DNA of 64,000 bases from Marinobacter lipolyticus (GTDB lineage Bacteria > Pseudomonadota > Gammaproteobacteria > Pseudomonadales > Oleiphilaceae): contig NZ_QTKT01000002.1 in NCBI RefSeq assembly GCF_018424605.1, forward strand, positions 372,001 to 436,000, given 5' to 3'. The position numbers and the translations under genes are program-made. The notes beneath the pieces were generated by a model, which did no database searches, was not told the origin of the DNA, and saw nothing but the letters and a program-made list of their open reading frames with translations. Below, in pieces: positions 8,229-17,470 of this stretch (the stretch's first letter is position 1; each line of letters begins with the position of its first letter).

Positions 8229-9179
8229 GTGCGCAGGATTCCATACGTGATTGACCAACCACTTCTGAAAACCGTGCAGGCACTCATTGCTCAGGAGGCT
8301 TTACCTCAATCCTACGTGAACACCGTGGAGCAGACCATTTTGCCGCTGGCGGAATACGTGATCGACTTGCGACGCAACCGGCAGGGCCCGGTGATTGTCG
8401 GGCTCCACGGCGCCCAGGGAACAGGAAAGTCTACGCTGGTGCTGTTCCTGAAACGCCTGCTGCAGGAACACTTCCATTGCCGCACTGCCAGTTTGTCGCT
8501 GGATGATCTCTACCTCACCCGGGCGGAGCGGGAGCAGTTGGCTGACCGCGTTCACCCGCTGTTGGTCACCCGTGGCGTGCCGGGAACCCACGATGTGGAT
8601 CTGGGGCAGCAGGTGGTGGACCGACTGCTGGTCGCCAAAAAAGACGAGTGTGTGTCGTTACCGGCGTTTGATAAAGCCACCGATGACCGGCAGCCGGAGG
8701 ACCGGTGGCCGGTGTTCGACGGCCCTGCCGATGTGGTGCTGCTGGAGGGATGGTGCCTGGGCGCAGTGCCGGTGGAGGACGCCGGTGAACTGGCAAATCC
8801 GGTTAACGCGCTGGAGTTGGCTGAAGACCCGGACGGAGTATGGCGGGAGTACGTCAACGAGTGTCTGCGCAGCCGCTATCGGGTGTTTTTTGACCGAATA
8901 GACGTGCTGATCATGTTGAAAGCACCATCCATGGAGTGCGTGCTCGAGTGGCGCACACTTCAGGAGCACAAGTTGGCAGCTCGTCATGGGGGTGCACCAA
9001 AAGAGGGCGAAGCGGCGAAGCCGGTACGGATCATGTCGGACGATGAGGTGGCCCGCTTCATCATGCATTACGAGCGCATCACCCGCCGCTGCCTGGCAGA
9101 GATGCCGTCGCGGGCGGATGCAGTGATCGACGTTGCCGAGGATCACTGCCTCGGCCGGCCGGTGTTCAAAAAACGGTGA
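8229..9179 (+). CDS. Glycerate kinase (P-loop, GLYK-like)
   Basis: 316 residues from GTG 8229 (GTG 8247 is an alternative; no clear ribosome site precedes either). Walker A is GLHGAQGTGKST near residue 60, followed by a kinase-like SLSLDDLYLT segment and VVLLEGWCLG. This is the plant/fungal D-glycerate 3-kinase type of P-loop kinase, also annotated as uncharacterised YggC/Tda10-like kinases. The neighbourhood supports glycerate as substrate: the fourth gene of the cluster is predicted to release glycerate from glucosylglycerate, and this enzyme would return it to glycolysis as phosphoglycerate. It overlaps the next reading frame's most upstream start, and the cluster runs head-to-tail. Confidence 0.75.
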   Translation: MRRIPYVIDQPLLKTVQALIAQEALPQSYVNTVEQTILPLAEYVIDLRRNRQGPVIVGLHGAQGTGKSTLVLFLKRLLQEHFHCRTASLSLDDLYLTRAEREQLADRVHPLLVTRGVPGTHDVDLGQQVVDRLLVAKKDECVSLPAFDKATDDRQPEDRWPVFDGPADVVLLEGWCLGAVPVEDAGELANPVNALELAEDPDGVWREYVNECLRSRYRVFFDRIDVLIMLKAPSMECVLEWRTLQEHKLAARHGGAPKEGEAAKPVRIMSDDEVARFIMHYERITRRCLAEMPSRADAVIDVAEDHCLGRPVFKKR

Positions 9180-9208
9180 GCCCGATGAGCCGAGGAGACT
9201 GCAACGCC

Positions 9209-10012
9209 ATGGATAAGCCCCGCCTGCTGTTGTTCACCGATCTTGACGGTACTCTGCTGGACCATGACACCTATGACTGGCGTGCCGCTGAGCCAGCGCT
9301 GGAGCGGCTTCAACAGGCCGGGATTCCGGTAATTCTCAATTCCAGCAAAACGGCTCCGGAGATCAGAGCCGTGCGAACCAGCATGAACAATGGTGACCCT
9401 TTCATTGTCGAAAACGGTGCAGCGGTGGTCCTCCCGGCGAACTGTTTTGGCCCGGGTGATGAGCGGGTGGTGAATTTTGGGGCACCCCGCGCCCGGGTAC
9501 TGGACGTCCTGAACGGCCTCCGGGAGAGTGGTTTCCGCTTTCTGGGCTTTGCGGACATGACCGCCACGGAACTGGCGGCGGAGACGGGCCTGCCCGTGGC
9601 GTCTGCCGAGCTGGCAAAGGAACGGGCCGGAACGGAGCCGCTGCTCTGGCGGGGCAGTGATGATGAGCTGACGGCTTTCACGGAGCATCTGGCGGCTGAA
9701 GACCTGCGCCTGGTGCAGGGCGGACGGTTCTTTCACGCCATGGGCCGCTTCGACAAGGCCGATGGGGTCCGTTTCTTGCTGGGTAAATACCGGGAGCAGG
9801 CGGGGGATCGGCCTTTGGTAACCATCGGTCTTGGCGACAGCCCCAACGATCAGCGAATGCTGGAATCCGTGAACATTCCGGTGATTATCCGCGGCGCTCA
9901 GTCTGATCAGGTGCAACTGACCTCCGATCGCCACGCCATGCGCTCCCTCAAGCCCGGCCCGGCAGGCTGGAACGATTGCGTACTCAACATCCTCCTTGAG
10001 TACGGTTACTGA
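9209..10012 (+). CDS. Glucosyl-3-phosphoglycerate phosphatase, HAD IIB (MPGP-like)
   Basis: 267 residues from ATG 9209, chosen because GAGGAG lies at 9192-9197; GTG 9176 and ATG 9185 are in frame but worse placed. HAD motif I is LLLFTDLDGTLLDH, motif II includes ILNSSKT, and motif IV is GLGDSPNDQRML. The fold is that of mannosyl-3-phosphoglycerate phosphatase. With a GpgS-type synthase directly downstream, the expected reaction is dephosphorylation of glucosyl-3-phosphoglycerate to glucosylglycerate, a compatible solute. Mannosyl substrate cannot be excluded from sequence alone. Confidence 0.8.
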   Translation: MDKPRLLLFTDLDGTLLDHDTYDWRAAEPALERLQQAGIPVILNSSKTAPEIRAVRTSMNNGDPFIVENGAAVVLPANCFGPGDERVVNFGAPRARVLDVLNGLRESGFRFLGFADMTATELAAETGLPVASAELAKERAGTEPLLWRGSDDELTAFTEHLAAEDLRLVQGGRFFHAMGRFDKADGVRFLLGKYREQAGDRPLVTIGLGDSPNDQRMLESVNIPVIIRGAQSDQVQLTSDRHAMRSLKPGPAGWNDCVLNILLEYGY

Positions 10013-10043
10013 ACCTTCCATTCAGGACCAGAGGAACTGCGCC

Positions 10044-11267
10044 ATGGGCGATTTTTACCAGAACGGCATTATCACGACCCTCCACAATCTGACCCGGCGC
10101 CCGGTGGAGGACCTGGAACAGGAGCTGATGAGCTTCCGCAAGGCGCGGCCCATGTCGCTGGTGTTGCCGTCGCTGTACTCCGAGCTGGAAGGCCCGGCGT
10201 TGAAGCACATTGTCAGCGAGCTGGCGAAGGTGCCCTACCTGGAGCAGGTGGTGATCGGGCTGGACCGCGCTGACGAAGCGCAGTACCGCCATGCGCTGGA
10301 ATACTTCTCCGAGCTGCCACAGAACTTCAAGGTGTTGTGGAACGACGGCCCACGGCTGCGGGGCATTGATATGCAGTTGCGGGAACAGAATCTGGCGCCG
10401 ACGGAGATGGGCAAGGGGCGCAACGTCTGGTACTGCTTTGGCTACGTGTTGGCGTCGGGGCTCAGCAAATCGGTGGCGCTGCACGACTGCGACATTCTCA
10501 CCTATTCCCGGGATCTGGTGGCCCGGCTGATTTATCCGGTTGCCAATCCAGCCTTCAATTACATGTTCTGCAAAGGCTATTACGCCCGCGTTGCTGACAG
10601 CAAGATGAACGGGCGGGTCAGCCGCCTGCTGGTGACGCCGCTGATCCGTGCGCTGAAGAAAGTCTGTGGCCCCAATGATTTTCTGGATTACCTGGACAGT
10701 TACCGCTACCCGCTGGCCGGCGAGTTCTCCTTCCGTACCGACGTGATCAACGATCTGCGCATTCCCAGCGACTGGGGGCTGGAAGTGGGTGTGCTGTCGG
10801 AGATGAAGCGCAACTACGCCACCAACCGGCTGTGCCAGGTGGACATTGCCGACACCTATGACCACAAGCATCAGGAGCTGTCGCCGGAGGACGCCAGCCG
10901 TGGCCTGTCGAAAATGAGCACGGACATCGCCAAGGCGCTGTTCCGCAAACTGGCCACCAACGGCGAAATTTTTTCCAACGAGAAGTTCCGGACTATCAAG
11001 GCCACGTATTTCCGTCTCGCGCTGGATTTTGTCGAAACCTACCAGAACGATGCCATCATCAACGGCCTGACGTTTGATCGCCACAAAGAGGAGAAAGCGG
11101 TGGAACTGTTTGCGCAGAATGTAATGCGCGCCGGGGCCTATTTCCTCGATAATCCTATGGATACACCGTTTATTCCCAGCTGGAACCGGGTAGCCAGCGC
11201 GATCCCCGACATCAAGGAACAACTGATGGAGGCGGTGGATCTGGATAACGAGGAATTCCGCCCATGA
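10044..11267 (+). CDS. gpgS: Glucosyl-3-phosphoglycerate synthase (GpgS, GT81-like)
   Basis: 407 residues from ATG 10044, which follows GAGGAA (10031-10036) at good spacing; an upstream in-frame ATG (9996) would run into the phosphatase gene. A GT-A-type fold is indicated by SLVLPSLYSELEGPAL near the N-terminus, VVIGLDRA, and a metal-binding DxD in ALHDCDILTYSRDL. GpgS transfers glucose from an NDP-glucose to 3-phosphoglycerate, the committed step of glucosylglycerate synthesis. The stop overlaps the next start as ATGA (11264-11267), so the two are translationally coupled. Confidence 0.85.
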   Translation: MGDFYQNGIITTLHNLTRRPVEDLEQELMSFRKARPMSLVLPSLYSELEGPALKHIVSELAKVPYLEQVVIGLDRADEAQYRHALEYFSELPQNFKVLWNDGPRLRGIDMQLREQNLAPTEMGKGRNVWYCFGYVLASGLSKSVALHDCDILTYSRDLVARLIYPVANPAFNYMFCKGYYARVADSKMNGRVSRLLVTPLIRALKKVCGPNDFLDYLDSYRYPLAGEFSFRTDVINDLRIPSDWGLEVGVLSEMKRNYATNRLCQVDIADTYDHKHQELSPEDASRGLSKMSTDIAKALFRKLATNGEIFSNEKFRTIKATYFRLALDFVETYQNDAIINGLTFDRHKEEKAVELFAQNVMRAGAYFLDNPMDTPFIPSWNRVASAIPDIKEQLMEAVDLDNEEFRP

Positions 11268-12994
11268 GCGAGCCACTGAAATCCAAACTGACGGGCATGC
11301 TGGAGGTGGTATACCCCGATCTAGATTGTGGGTTTCTGTCTGAAAAACTGCTCAAGACCATGGGGCTGGCGCCGAACCAGGAGGCGCCGCCGGCGCACCA
11401 GAACCATTGGGATGAGTCGGATGTGGTGCTGATTACCTATGCCGACACCATCCGGCGGGCGGATGAAAAGCCCCTGGTGACCCTCCACGAGTTTCTGACC
11501 GATTGCCTGGCAGACACGGTGTCGGCGGTGCACATCTTGCCGTTTTTTCCCTACAGCTCCGATGACGGCTTTTCGGTGATGGACTACCTGGCGGTGAATG
11601 AATCCCACGGCACCTGGGAGGACATTGAGCGCATTGCCGGTGATTTCAAGTTAATGGCAGACTTGGTGATCAATCACATGTCGGCCCGCAGCCGCTGGTT
11701 CGAAAACTTCCGCAAGCGAGTTGACCCGGGCAAGGATTATTTCTTTGAAGCAAGCCTGCAGGACGATCTGAGTGCCGTGGTGCGGCCCCGCACCTCTCCG
11801 CTGCTTAACCCGGTGATGACCGAAGACGGTGAGCGCTATGTGTGGTGCACCTTCAGCGAGGACCAGGTGGACCTGAACTTTGCCAATCCGAAGGTGCTGA
11901 TCGAGTTTATTGCCATTATTCGTCGCTATCTGGAGCGCGGGGTAATCCTGTTCCGGCTGGATGCGGTGGCGTTTCTGTGGAAAGAGCCGGGCACGCCGTC
12001 TATCCATCTGCAGCAGACCCACGAATTGATCAAGATTCTCCGGCTGCTGATTGAACATCACAGCCCGCAAGCGGTAGTGATCACCGAAACCAACGTCCCC
12101 AATCGCGAAAACCTGACTTACTTTGGCAACGCCAACGAAGCCCATGCGATCTACAATTTCTCGTTGCCGCCGTTGTTGATCCACACTCTGGTCACCGGCA
12201 ACTGTCGTCACCTGAAAACGTGGCTGATGAGCATGCCGCCGGCCCAGATGGGCACCACCTATCTGAATTTCATTGCCTCCCACGACGGCGTGGGGCTGCG
12301 CCCGACCGATGGCCTGCTGAGCCAGGATGAACGCCAGGGGCTGATCAATACCATGGAGTCGTTCGGTGGCAAGGTGTCCTATCGCCGCACTGAAGACGGC
12401 CGCGACCAGCCCTACGAGATGAACATTGCGCTGTACGATGCACTGAAAGGCACCGTCCGGGGCGGCGCCGATCACTGGCAACTGCAGCGCTTTTTGTGCG
12501 CTCACACGGTGATGCTGGCGTTGGAGGGCATTCCGGCCTTTTACATTCACAGCCTGCTGGCCACCGAGAACGATTACGAGCGGGCCGAGCACACCGGCCG
12601 CCTGCGTTCCATTAACCGTGGCCAGTGGAATCTGGACGCCATTGAAAGTGAACTGGCCAACCCCTTGAGTCATCACAGTCAGGCTTTCAAGGAGCTGAAG
12701 CGGCTGATCGCCATTCGTCGACGGCAGCCGGCCTTCCATCCCAACGCCACGCAATTTACGCTGCATCTGGGCCTGCAGCTGTTTGGCTTCTGGCGCCAGA
12801 GCATGCGGCGCGACCAGTCGATCTTCTGCATCCACAACATCAGTGATGAGGTGCAGCAGATTGCCCTCAGCGACATCAATCTGATCGGAACGGAGGAGTG
12901 GGTCGACCTGATTTCGGGCCTGCGCGTCGATGACCTGAGTGGCGACATTACCCTCAAACCCTACCAGAGCGTGTGGTTGTCCAACCGGGGGTGA
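11264..12994 (+). CDS. GH13_18 sucrose-phosphorylase-like enzyme, probable glucosylglycerate phosphorylase
   Basis: 576 residues. GH13 landmarks: HILPFFPYSSDDGFSVMDY near residue 90, nucleophile Asp in ILFRLDAVAFLWKE, acid/base Glu in VVITETNVP, and transition-state Asp in FIASHDGVGLRP. The order and the FRLDA....K spacing are those of subfamily 18 (sucrose phosphorylases). In several bacteria the member clustered with gpgS and a glycerate kinase is a glucosylglycerate phosphorylase, which splits glucosylglycerate with phosphate into glucose-1-phosphate and glycerate. The four-gene context here matches that case, so I prefer it to sucrose phosphorylase. Confidence 0.8.
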   Translation: MSEPLKSKLTGMLEVVYPDLDCGFLSEKLLKTMGLAPNQEAPPAHQNHWDESDVVLITYADTIRRADEKPLVTLHEFLTDCLADTVSAVHILPFFPYSSDDGFSVMDYLAVNESHGTWEDIERIAGDFKLMADLVINHMSARSRWFENFRKRVDPGKDYFFEASLQDDLSAVVRPRTSPLLNPVMTEDGERYVWCTFSEDQVDLNFANPKVLIEFIAIIRRYLERGVILFRLDAVAFLWKEPGTPSIHLQQTHELIKILRLLIEHHSPQAVVITETNVPNRENLTYFGNANEAHAIYNFSLPPLLIHTLVTGNCRHLKTWLMSMPPAQMGTTYLNFIASHDGVGLRPTDGLLSQDERQGLINTMESFGGKVSYRRTEDGRDQPYEMNIALYDALKGTVRGGADHWQLQRFLCAHTVMLALEGIPAFYIHSLLATENDYERAEHTGRLRSINRGQWNLDAIESELANPLSHHSQAFKELKRLIAIRRRQPAFHPNATQFTLHLGLQLFGFWRQSMRRDQSIFCIHNISDEVQQIALSDINLIGTEEWVDLISGLRVDDLSGDITLKPYQSVWLSNRG

Positions 12995-13126
12995 GGGATG
13001 GCGTTTCGTTTTGCCGGTTGCCGCCTTACTGAACTGAAAGGAAATTTCGCCCCGTTGTATCTGTAACCATCGCCGATGACGCGGTATGCTCTCTCGGTAA
13101 CGAATGATCCACCGGAGCGTACGCAT

Positions 13127-14095
13127 ATGATGAAAGCGATCAAAGTTGTCGGTGACGAATTGCAGTGGGAGCCTGCTGAGGCCCCGGCAGAGTTGCCAGA
13201 AGGCCATGTCCGGATTGACGTGGCGTGGACCGCTATCAATCGTGCCGATCTGATGCAAAGAGCCGGGGCTTACCCGCCACCACCGGGCGCCTCTGACATT
13301 CTCGGCCTGGAAGTCAGCGGCACCGTTGCCGCGGTGGGTGAGGGCGTCCGTGAGTTCAACGCGGGGGATGAGGTGTGCGCCCTGCTGACCGGCGGTGGAT
13401 ACGCCACCAGCGTGGTGGTGCCAGCGGTTCAGGTATTGCCGATCCCCAAAGGCCTGTCGCTTAAAGAAGCTGCGGCAGTGCCGGAAGTGTTCGCCACGGC
13501 CTGGCTGAACCTGTACCGGGAAGCCGAACTGCAGCCAGGGGAGCGGGTATTGCTCCACGCCGCGGCCAGCGGTCTTGGGACGGCGGTTATTCAGCTGGCA
13601 ACGGCGTTCGGCAACCCGGTGTTTGCGACCGCAGGCGACGATGAGAAGCTGGCGGTGTGTCAGAAACTGGGAGCAACCGGCATCTGGAACCGACGCAATG
13701 GCTCTTTCGTGGAGGCCGTTCGCAAGTGGGGTGGCATCGACATGGTGCTGGATCCGGTTGGTGGCGGCTACATCGGCGAGGATCAGAAAGTGCTTAACGT
13801 GGATGGCCGGATTGTTCTGATCGGGCTGATGGGTGGTCGGGCTGCGGAAGTGGATCTGGGCATGATGCTGGTCAAGCGCCATCGCCTGATCGGGTCGACG
13901 TTGAGGTCACGACCAGTGGCTGTTAAAGGGGAGGTCATGCAGGCTTTGCATCGGCATGTCTGGCCACTTCTGAGTTCGGGGCAGATAGTGCCGATGATCG
14001 ATAGCGACTGGCCTATCGAGAAAGCCGCCGAGGCGATGGCTTACGTGGCTGCCAACAAAAACACCGGTAAAGTGTTGCTGAGCGTTTCTGCCTGA
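13127..14095 (+). CDS. NAD(P)H-quinone oxidoreductase, PIG3/QOR family
   Basis: 322 residues from ATG 13127 (ATG 13130 also possible; an upstream in-frame ATG at 13076 would add an unconserved tail). This is a zinc-free medium-chain dehydrogenase: N-terminal INRADLMQRAGAYPPPPG and GLEVSGTV, a Rossmann segment LLHAAASGLGTAVIQLA, and C-terminal KNTGKVLLS. Members reduce quinones or enones with NADPH. The YPPPPGASDILGLE segment is typical of the PIG3 group. It is a single gene that converges on another MDR enzyme across a strong hairpin. Confidence 0.87.
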   Translation: MMKAIKVVGDELQWEPAEAPAELPEGHVRIDVAWTAINRADLMQRAGAYPPPPGASDILGLEVSGTVAAVGEGVREFNAGDEVCALLTGGGYATSVVVPAVQVLPIPKGLSLKEAAAVPEVFATAWLNLYREAELQPGERVLLHAAASGLGTAVIQLATAFGNPVFATAGDDEKLAVCQKLGATGIWNRRNGSFVEAVRKWGGIDMVLDPVGGGYIGEDQKVLNVDGRIVLIGLMGGRAAEVDLGMMLVKRHRLIGSTLRSRPVAVKGEVMQALHRHVWPLLSSGQIVPMIDSDWPIEKAAEAMAYVAANKNTGKVLLSVSA

Positions 14096-14121
14096 GCACA
14101 TCAGGTTTGCTCCGATCCATC

Positions 14122-14153
14122 AGCCTGTTAACGAGCGACTCCGTTAACAGGCT
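14122..14153. terminator. Hairpin between convergent oxidoreductase genes
   Basis: A perfect 12-bp inverted repeat (14122-14133 with 14142-14153, 8-base loop) sits in the 75-base gap between two convergent genes. It lacks a T-run, but its position suggests a shared terminator. Confidence 0.5.
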
Positions 14154-14170
14154 GGTGAAGCGTCTGGCCC

Positions 14171-15196
14171 TTAATCAGCAATATGCACCAGCTGCTTGCC
14201 AAAGTTCTTGCCTTTCAGCATGCCTTTGAATGCGTCAACCGCGTTCTCCAGTCCTTCAGCCACTGTCTCCTGATATTTCAGTTCGCCGCTGGCAATGCGG
14301 TCCGTCAGGATGCTGGTGATTTCCTGATGCTTGTCCTGCCATTCGGTCACCAGGAAGAAGCGATGCTCCGGAACCGGGTCCAGGGCTTTCAGCACGTGGA
14401 ATGGGGTTTCCACTTCGGCCATATCGGTGGCGTTGTAGGCTGACACATAACCACAGATGGGCACGCGCGCGCCCGGATTAAGGAATGGGGCCACCGCGCG
14501 GGTCACTGCGCCGCCCACGTTCTCGAAATAGATATCAATGCCATCGGGGCAGGCCGCTTTAAGATCACTTTCCAGATTGCCCGCTTTGTAATCCACACAG
14601 GCATCAAACCCCAGTTCTTCGACCACAAACCGGCATTTTTCCGGCCCACCGGCCACGCCTACAGCGTGGCAGCCTTCCTTTTTTGCTGTCTGGCCCACAA
14701 CGGTGCCAACCGGGCCGGATGCCGCAGACACCACCACGGTTTCACCGGCTTTGGGCTTGCCCACATACATCAGGCCGCAATACCCGGTTCGACCCGGCAT
14801 GCCGGCCACGCCAAGGTAGGTCTGCAGCGGGACATTCTCTTTCTGCTCGATCCTGTAGACCATCGGCGCATCCGCCGGGAACGTCACATATTCCTGCCAG
14901 CCGGAATAACAGGTCACCAGATCGCCGACCTTAAGTTTATCGGAGCGGGATTCCACGATCCGCGCGACAATCTCGCCCACGATCACTTCATCAATGGCGA
15001 TCGGATCCATGTAACCCTTGGCGTCGTTCATGCGCGGGCGCATGTAGGGGTCCAGGGACAGCCAAAGAACCTGGGCGACCACTTCGCCTTCCCCCGGAGT
15101 GCGAACGGGGCGCTCTTCCATCACTAGGTCGCCGTCCTGAATTTCCCCCTGGGGGCGTTGCTTAAGCACCACTGCGTGATTTGTATAGTCGCTCAC
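14171..15196 (-). CDS. NADP-dependent oxidoreductase, CurA / leukotriene-B4 dehydrogenase-like MDR
   Basis: 341 residues from GTG 15196, which is preceded by GGAGAG at suitable spacing; further in-frame GTG codons lie at 15202 and 15214. Motifs: LSLDPYMRPRMND near residue 50, GMPGRTGYCGLMYVGKPKAG, nucleotide-binding SAASGPVGTVVGQ, and FENVGGAV. These mark the zinc-free prostaglandin reductase/CurA branch, which uses NADPH to reduce alpha,beta-unsaturated carbonyls and so detoxifies reactive enals. The physiological substrate is unknown. It stands alone, with the T6SS module divergent on its 5' side. Confidence 0.88.
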   Translation of the reverse strand: MSDYTNHAVVLKQRPQGEIQDGDLVMEERPVRTPGEGEVVAQVLWLSLDPYMRPRMNDAKGYMDPIAIDEVIVGEIVARIVESRSDKLKVGDLVTCYSGWQEYVTFPADAPMVYRIEQKENVPLQTYLGVAGMPGRTGYCGLMYVGKPKAGETVVVSAASGPVGTVVGQTAKKEGCHAVGVAGGPEKCRFVVEELGFDACVDYKAGNLESDLKAACPDGIDIYFENVGGAVTRAVAPFLNPGARVPICGYVSAYNATDMAEVETPFHVLKALDPVPEHRFFLVTEWQDKHQEITSILTDRIASGELKYQETVAEGLENAVDAFKGMLKGKNFGKQLVHIAD

Positions 15197-15397
15197 TGAC
15201 ACTCTCCGTTGCACTGTAGGTGATTATCGGTTGCGTAATGAAACCAGATTCGAGTGGTTTGAGAATGCAGCAGATTGGGTTTGGGGTCAACCTCTCATCT
15301 CGGGTTCGTCGGGGTTACATTCCTGGGCGTGGCCGTTATAATCTGCCACGCTCAGGATGAGCATGGAACCACATACCTATCTTCAGGGACCGAAGAC

Positions 15398-17470
15398 ATG
15401 CCCCAGGCAAGCGGACTGCAGTTCACCGCCACCATTGGCGAATTTTCCTCTGACCATTTTTCCGTTGTCGGCTTCGAGCTGACCGAACGCCTTTCCGGAC
15501 TGTTTCACGGCGCACTGGCGCTGGCCAGCACCGACCCGTCGGTGTCTGCCGCGGATGTACTGGAGCAACCCGTGGATCTGGTGGTGTGGCAGGACAGCGC
15601 GCCCCTGCGCCGCTTCACCGGCGTAGCCAACGAATTCGCCCGCGGCGACAGCGGCCACCGCCGCACCCGCTACGAGATCATCTTCCAGCCAGCCCTGTGG
15701 CGACTGGGCATGATGCACAACAGCCGCATCTTTCAGACCCAGACCACCGACGCCATCGTGCGCACCCTGCTGGAAGAGCGCGGCATCGTCGATACCGTGT
15801 TTGATCTGAAACGTAGCCCAGAAGAGCGGGAATACTGCGTCCAGCACCGGGAAAGCGACCTGGCCTTTGTCGAGCGCATGGCCGCCGAGGAAGGCTGGCA
15901 CTATCGCTACCAGCACGGCTCGGTGGACGGCAGCGAACAACCCGCCCTGGTCATCGCCGATCACCACGGTGACGCCCCGAAACTTGACGTCGTGGAATAC
16001 AATGCCAAAGCCGGCGGCAGCGCCAAAACTCCCTGTGTGTTCCGCTTCGCCTACCAGGAACGGGTGTGCACCAGCTCCGTCGCCATGAAGGACTACACCT
16101 TCAAGAACCCCGCCTACGCGCTGATGCACGAAAGCGCCGGTGCCGACCTCAACCACCGCGACGATTACCAGAATTACCAGTACCCCGGCCGCTTCAAGGC
16201 CGACGCCAGCGGTCAGCCCTTCACCGATGCCAGGCTGGAGGCTCTGCGCAACGACGCCAGCACCGCCAGTGGCGAAAGCAACCGCGCCGACTTCACCCCC
16301 GGTGCCAAAGTGGCCCTCACCGACCACGACAGCGATCCCCTGAACCGGGAATGGCTGCTCACCGGCATCGTCCACACCGGCAAACAGCCTCAAGCCCTGG
16401 AAGAAGAGGGCGGTTCCGACCCCACCAGTTACAGCAACCGGTTCAGCGCCGTGCCCGCCGACCGCCCCTGGCGCCCGCAGATCGAGCATCGCCCGCTGAT
16501 GGACGGCCCACAGATGGCCATCGTCACCGGCCCCGAAGGCGAAGAAATCCACTGCGACGAACACGGAAGAGTCAAAGTAAGATTCCCGTGGGATCGCTAC
16601 TCAAAGAACGACGAACACTCTAGTGCCTGGTTAAGAGTCAGCCAGGGCTGGGCCGGAGGCCAATATGGCTTTATGGCACTGCCCAGAATCGGCCACGAAG
16701 TCATCGTCAGCTTCCTGGACGGAGACCCGGACCAGCCGATCATTACCGGCCGTACCTATCACGCCACCAACACGCCGCCGTACGCGCTGCCGCAACACAA
16801 GACAAGAACCACCCTGAAAACCCAGACCCACAAGGGTGAGGGCAGCAACGAACTACGGTTTGAAGACGAAGCGGACCAGGAACAGATCTACCTCCACGCC
16901 CAGAAAGACCTGGACTTGCTGACAGAACACAACCGCACGGAAGTCATCAGTAACGACAGCCACTGCACCGTCGAAAAGAACGCCTTCAGCCATATCAAAA
17001 GCAATGACCACTGCACCGTAGATGGCGAAAAGAGAGAGTCTGTCGGCGCCGACTGCAGCCAAAGCATTGCCGGCACCTTCCACCAGAAATCCGGCAAAGG
17101 CACCCTTAGTGAAGCGGGCACAGAAGTGCACCACAAAGCCGGCGCCAAAGTGGTTCTGGATGCTGGCGCTGAGCTAACCATTTCGGCGGGTGGCAGCCTG
17201 CTGAAGCTGGACCCAAGTGGCGTGACGCTGGCGGGGCCGGGGATCAAGATTAATTCGGGTGGTTCACCGGGCAGTGGTTCGGGGCAGGGTGTAGTGATGG
17301 CGGAAATGCCGCAGATAATTGAGGGTGACCAGCCCGCCAAACCCGAGCAGGAGGCGCTGGCGGAGGTCGAACAGCGGGAAAACGCCCCGGTCATCAATGT
17401 GGAGTCCCAGCTTGCTGCGCTCAGGAAGGGGAATGCAACTTGCCCGGTTTGTGAGGAGCAGAACTTATGA
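15398..17470 (+). CDS. vgrG: Type VI secretion tip protein VgrG
   Basis: 690 residues from ATG 15398; the frame is open from 15275, but the extra 41 residues are hydrophobic and not VgrG-like. The N-terminal gp27-like region (QREYCVQ-type motif as EREYCVQHRESDLAFVERM) is followed by the gp5/OB core with HCDEHGRVKVRFPWDRY, SAWLRVSQGWAGGQYGFMALPRIGHEVIVSF-type segments and DGDPDQPIITGR. A beta-helix repeat region rich in H, G and A comes next, then a short tail ending CPVCEEQNL with a CxxC. No catalytic extension domain is visible. VgrG trimers cap the Hcp tube and carry effectors. The stop overlaps the DUF4123 gene as ATGA. Confidence 0.95.
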   Translation: MPQASGLQFTATIGEFSSDHFSVVGFELTERLSGLFHGALALASTDPSVSAADVLEQPVDLVVWQDSAPLRRFTGVANEFARGDSGHRRTRYEIIFQPALWRLGMMHNSRIFQTQTTDAIVRTLLEERGIVDTVFDLKRSPEEREYCVQHRESDLAFVERMAAEEGWHYRYQHGSVDGSEQPALVIADHHGDAPKLDVVEYNAKAGGSAKTPCVFRFAYQERVCTSSVAMKDYTFKNPAYALMHESAGADLNHRDDYQNYQYPGRFKADASGQPFTDARLEALRNDASTASGESNRADFTPGAKVALTDHDSDPLNREWLLTGIVHTGKQPQALEEEGGSDPTSYSNRFSAVPADRPWRPQIEHRPLMDGPQMAIVTGPEGEEIHCDEHGRVKVRFPWDRYSKNDEHSSAWLRVSQGWAGGQYGFMALPRIGHEVIVSFLDGDPDQPIITGRTYHATNTPPYALPQHKTRTTLKTQTHKGEGSNELRFEDEADQEQIYLHAQKDLDLLTEHNRTEVISNDSHCTVEKNAFSHIKSNDHCTVDGEKRESVGADCSQSIAGTFHQKSGKGTLSEAGTEVHHKAGAKVVLDAGAELTISAGGSLLKLDPSGVTLAGPGIKINSGGSPGSGSGQGVVMAEMPQIIEGDQPAKPEQEALAEVEQRENAPVINVESQLAALRKGNATCPVCEEQNL

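Noticed and set aside
11651..13882. Minus-strand open frame of 743 codons
   Set aside because: It is antisense to the well-supported GH13_18 and quinone oxidoreductase genes and has a His/Gln/Arg-rich composition typical of shadow frames in GC-rich DNA.
15275..15397. N-terminal extension of vgrG with a hydrophobic stretch (possible signal)
   Set aside because: VgrG proteins are not exported by signal peptide and normally begin near MPQASGLQFT; ATG 15398 is the fitting start.
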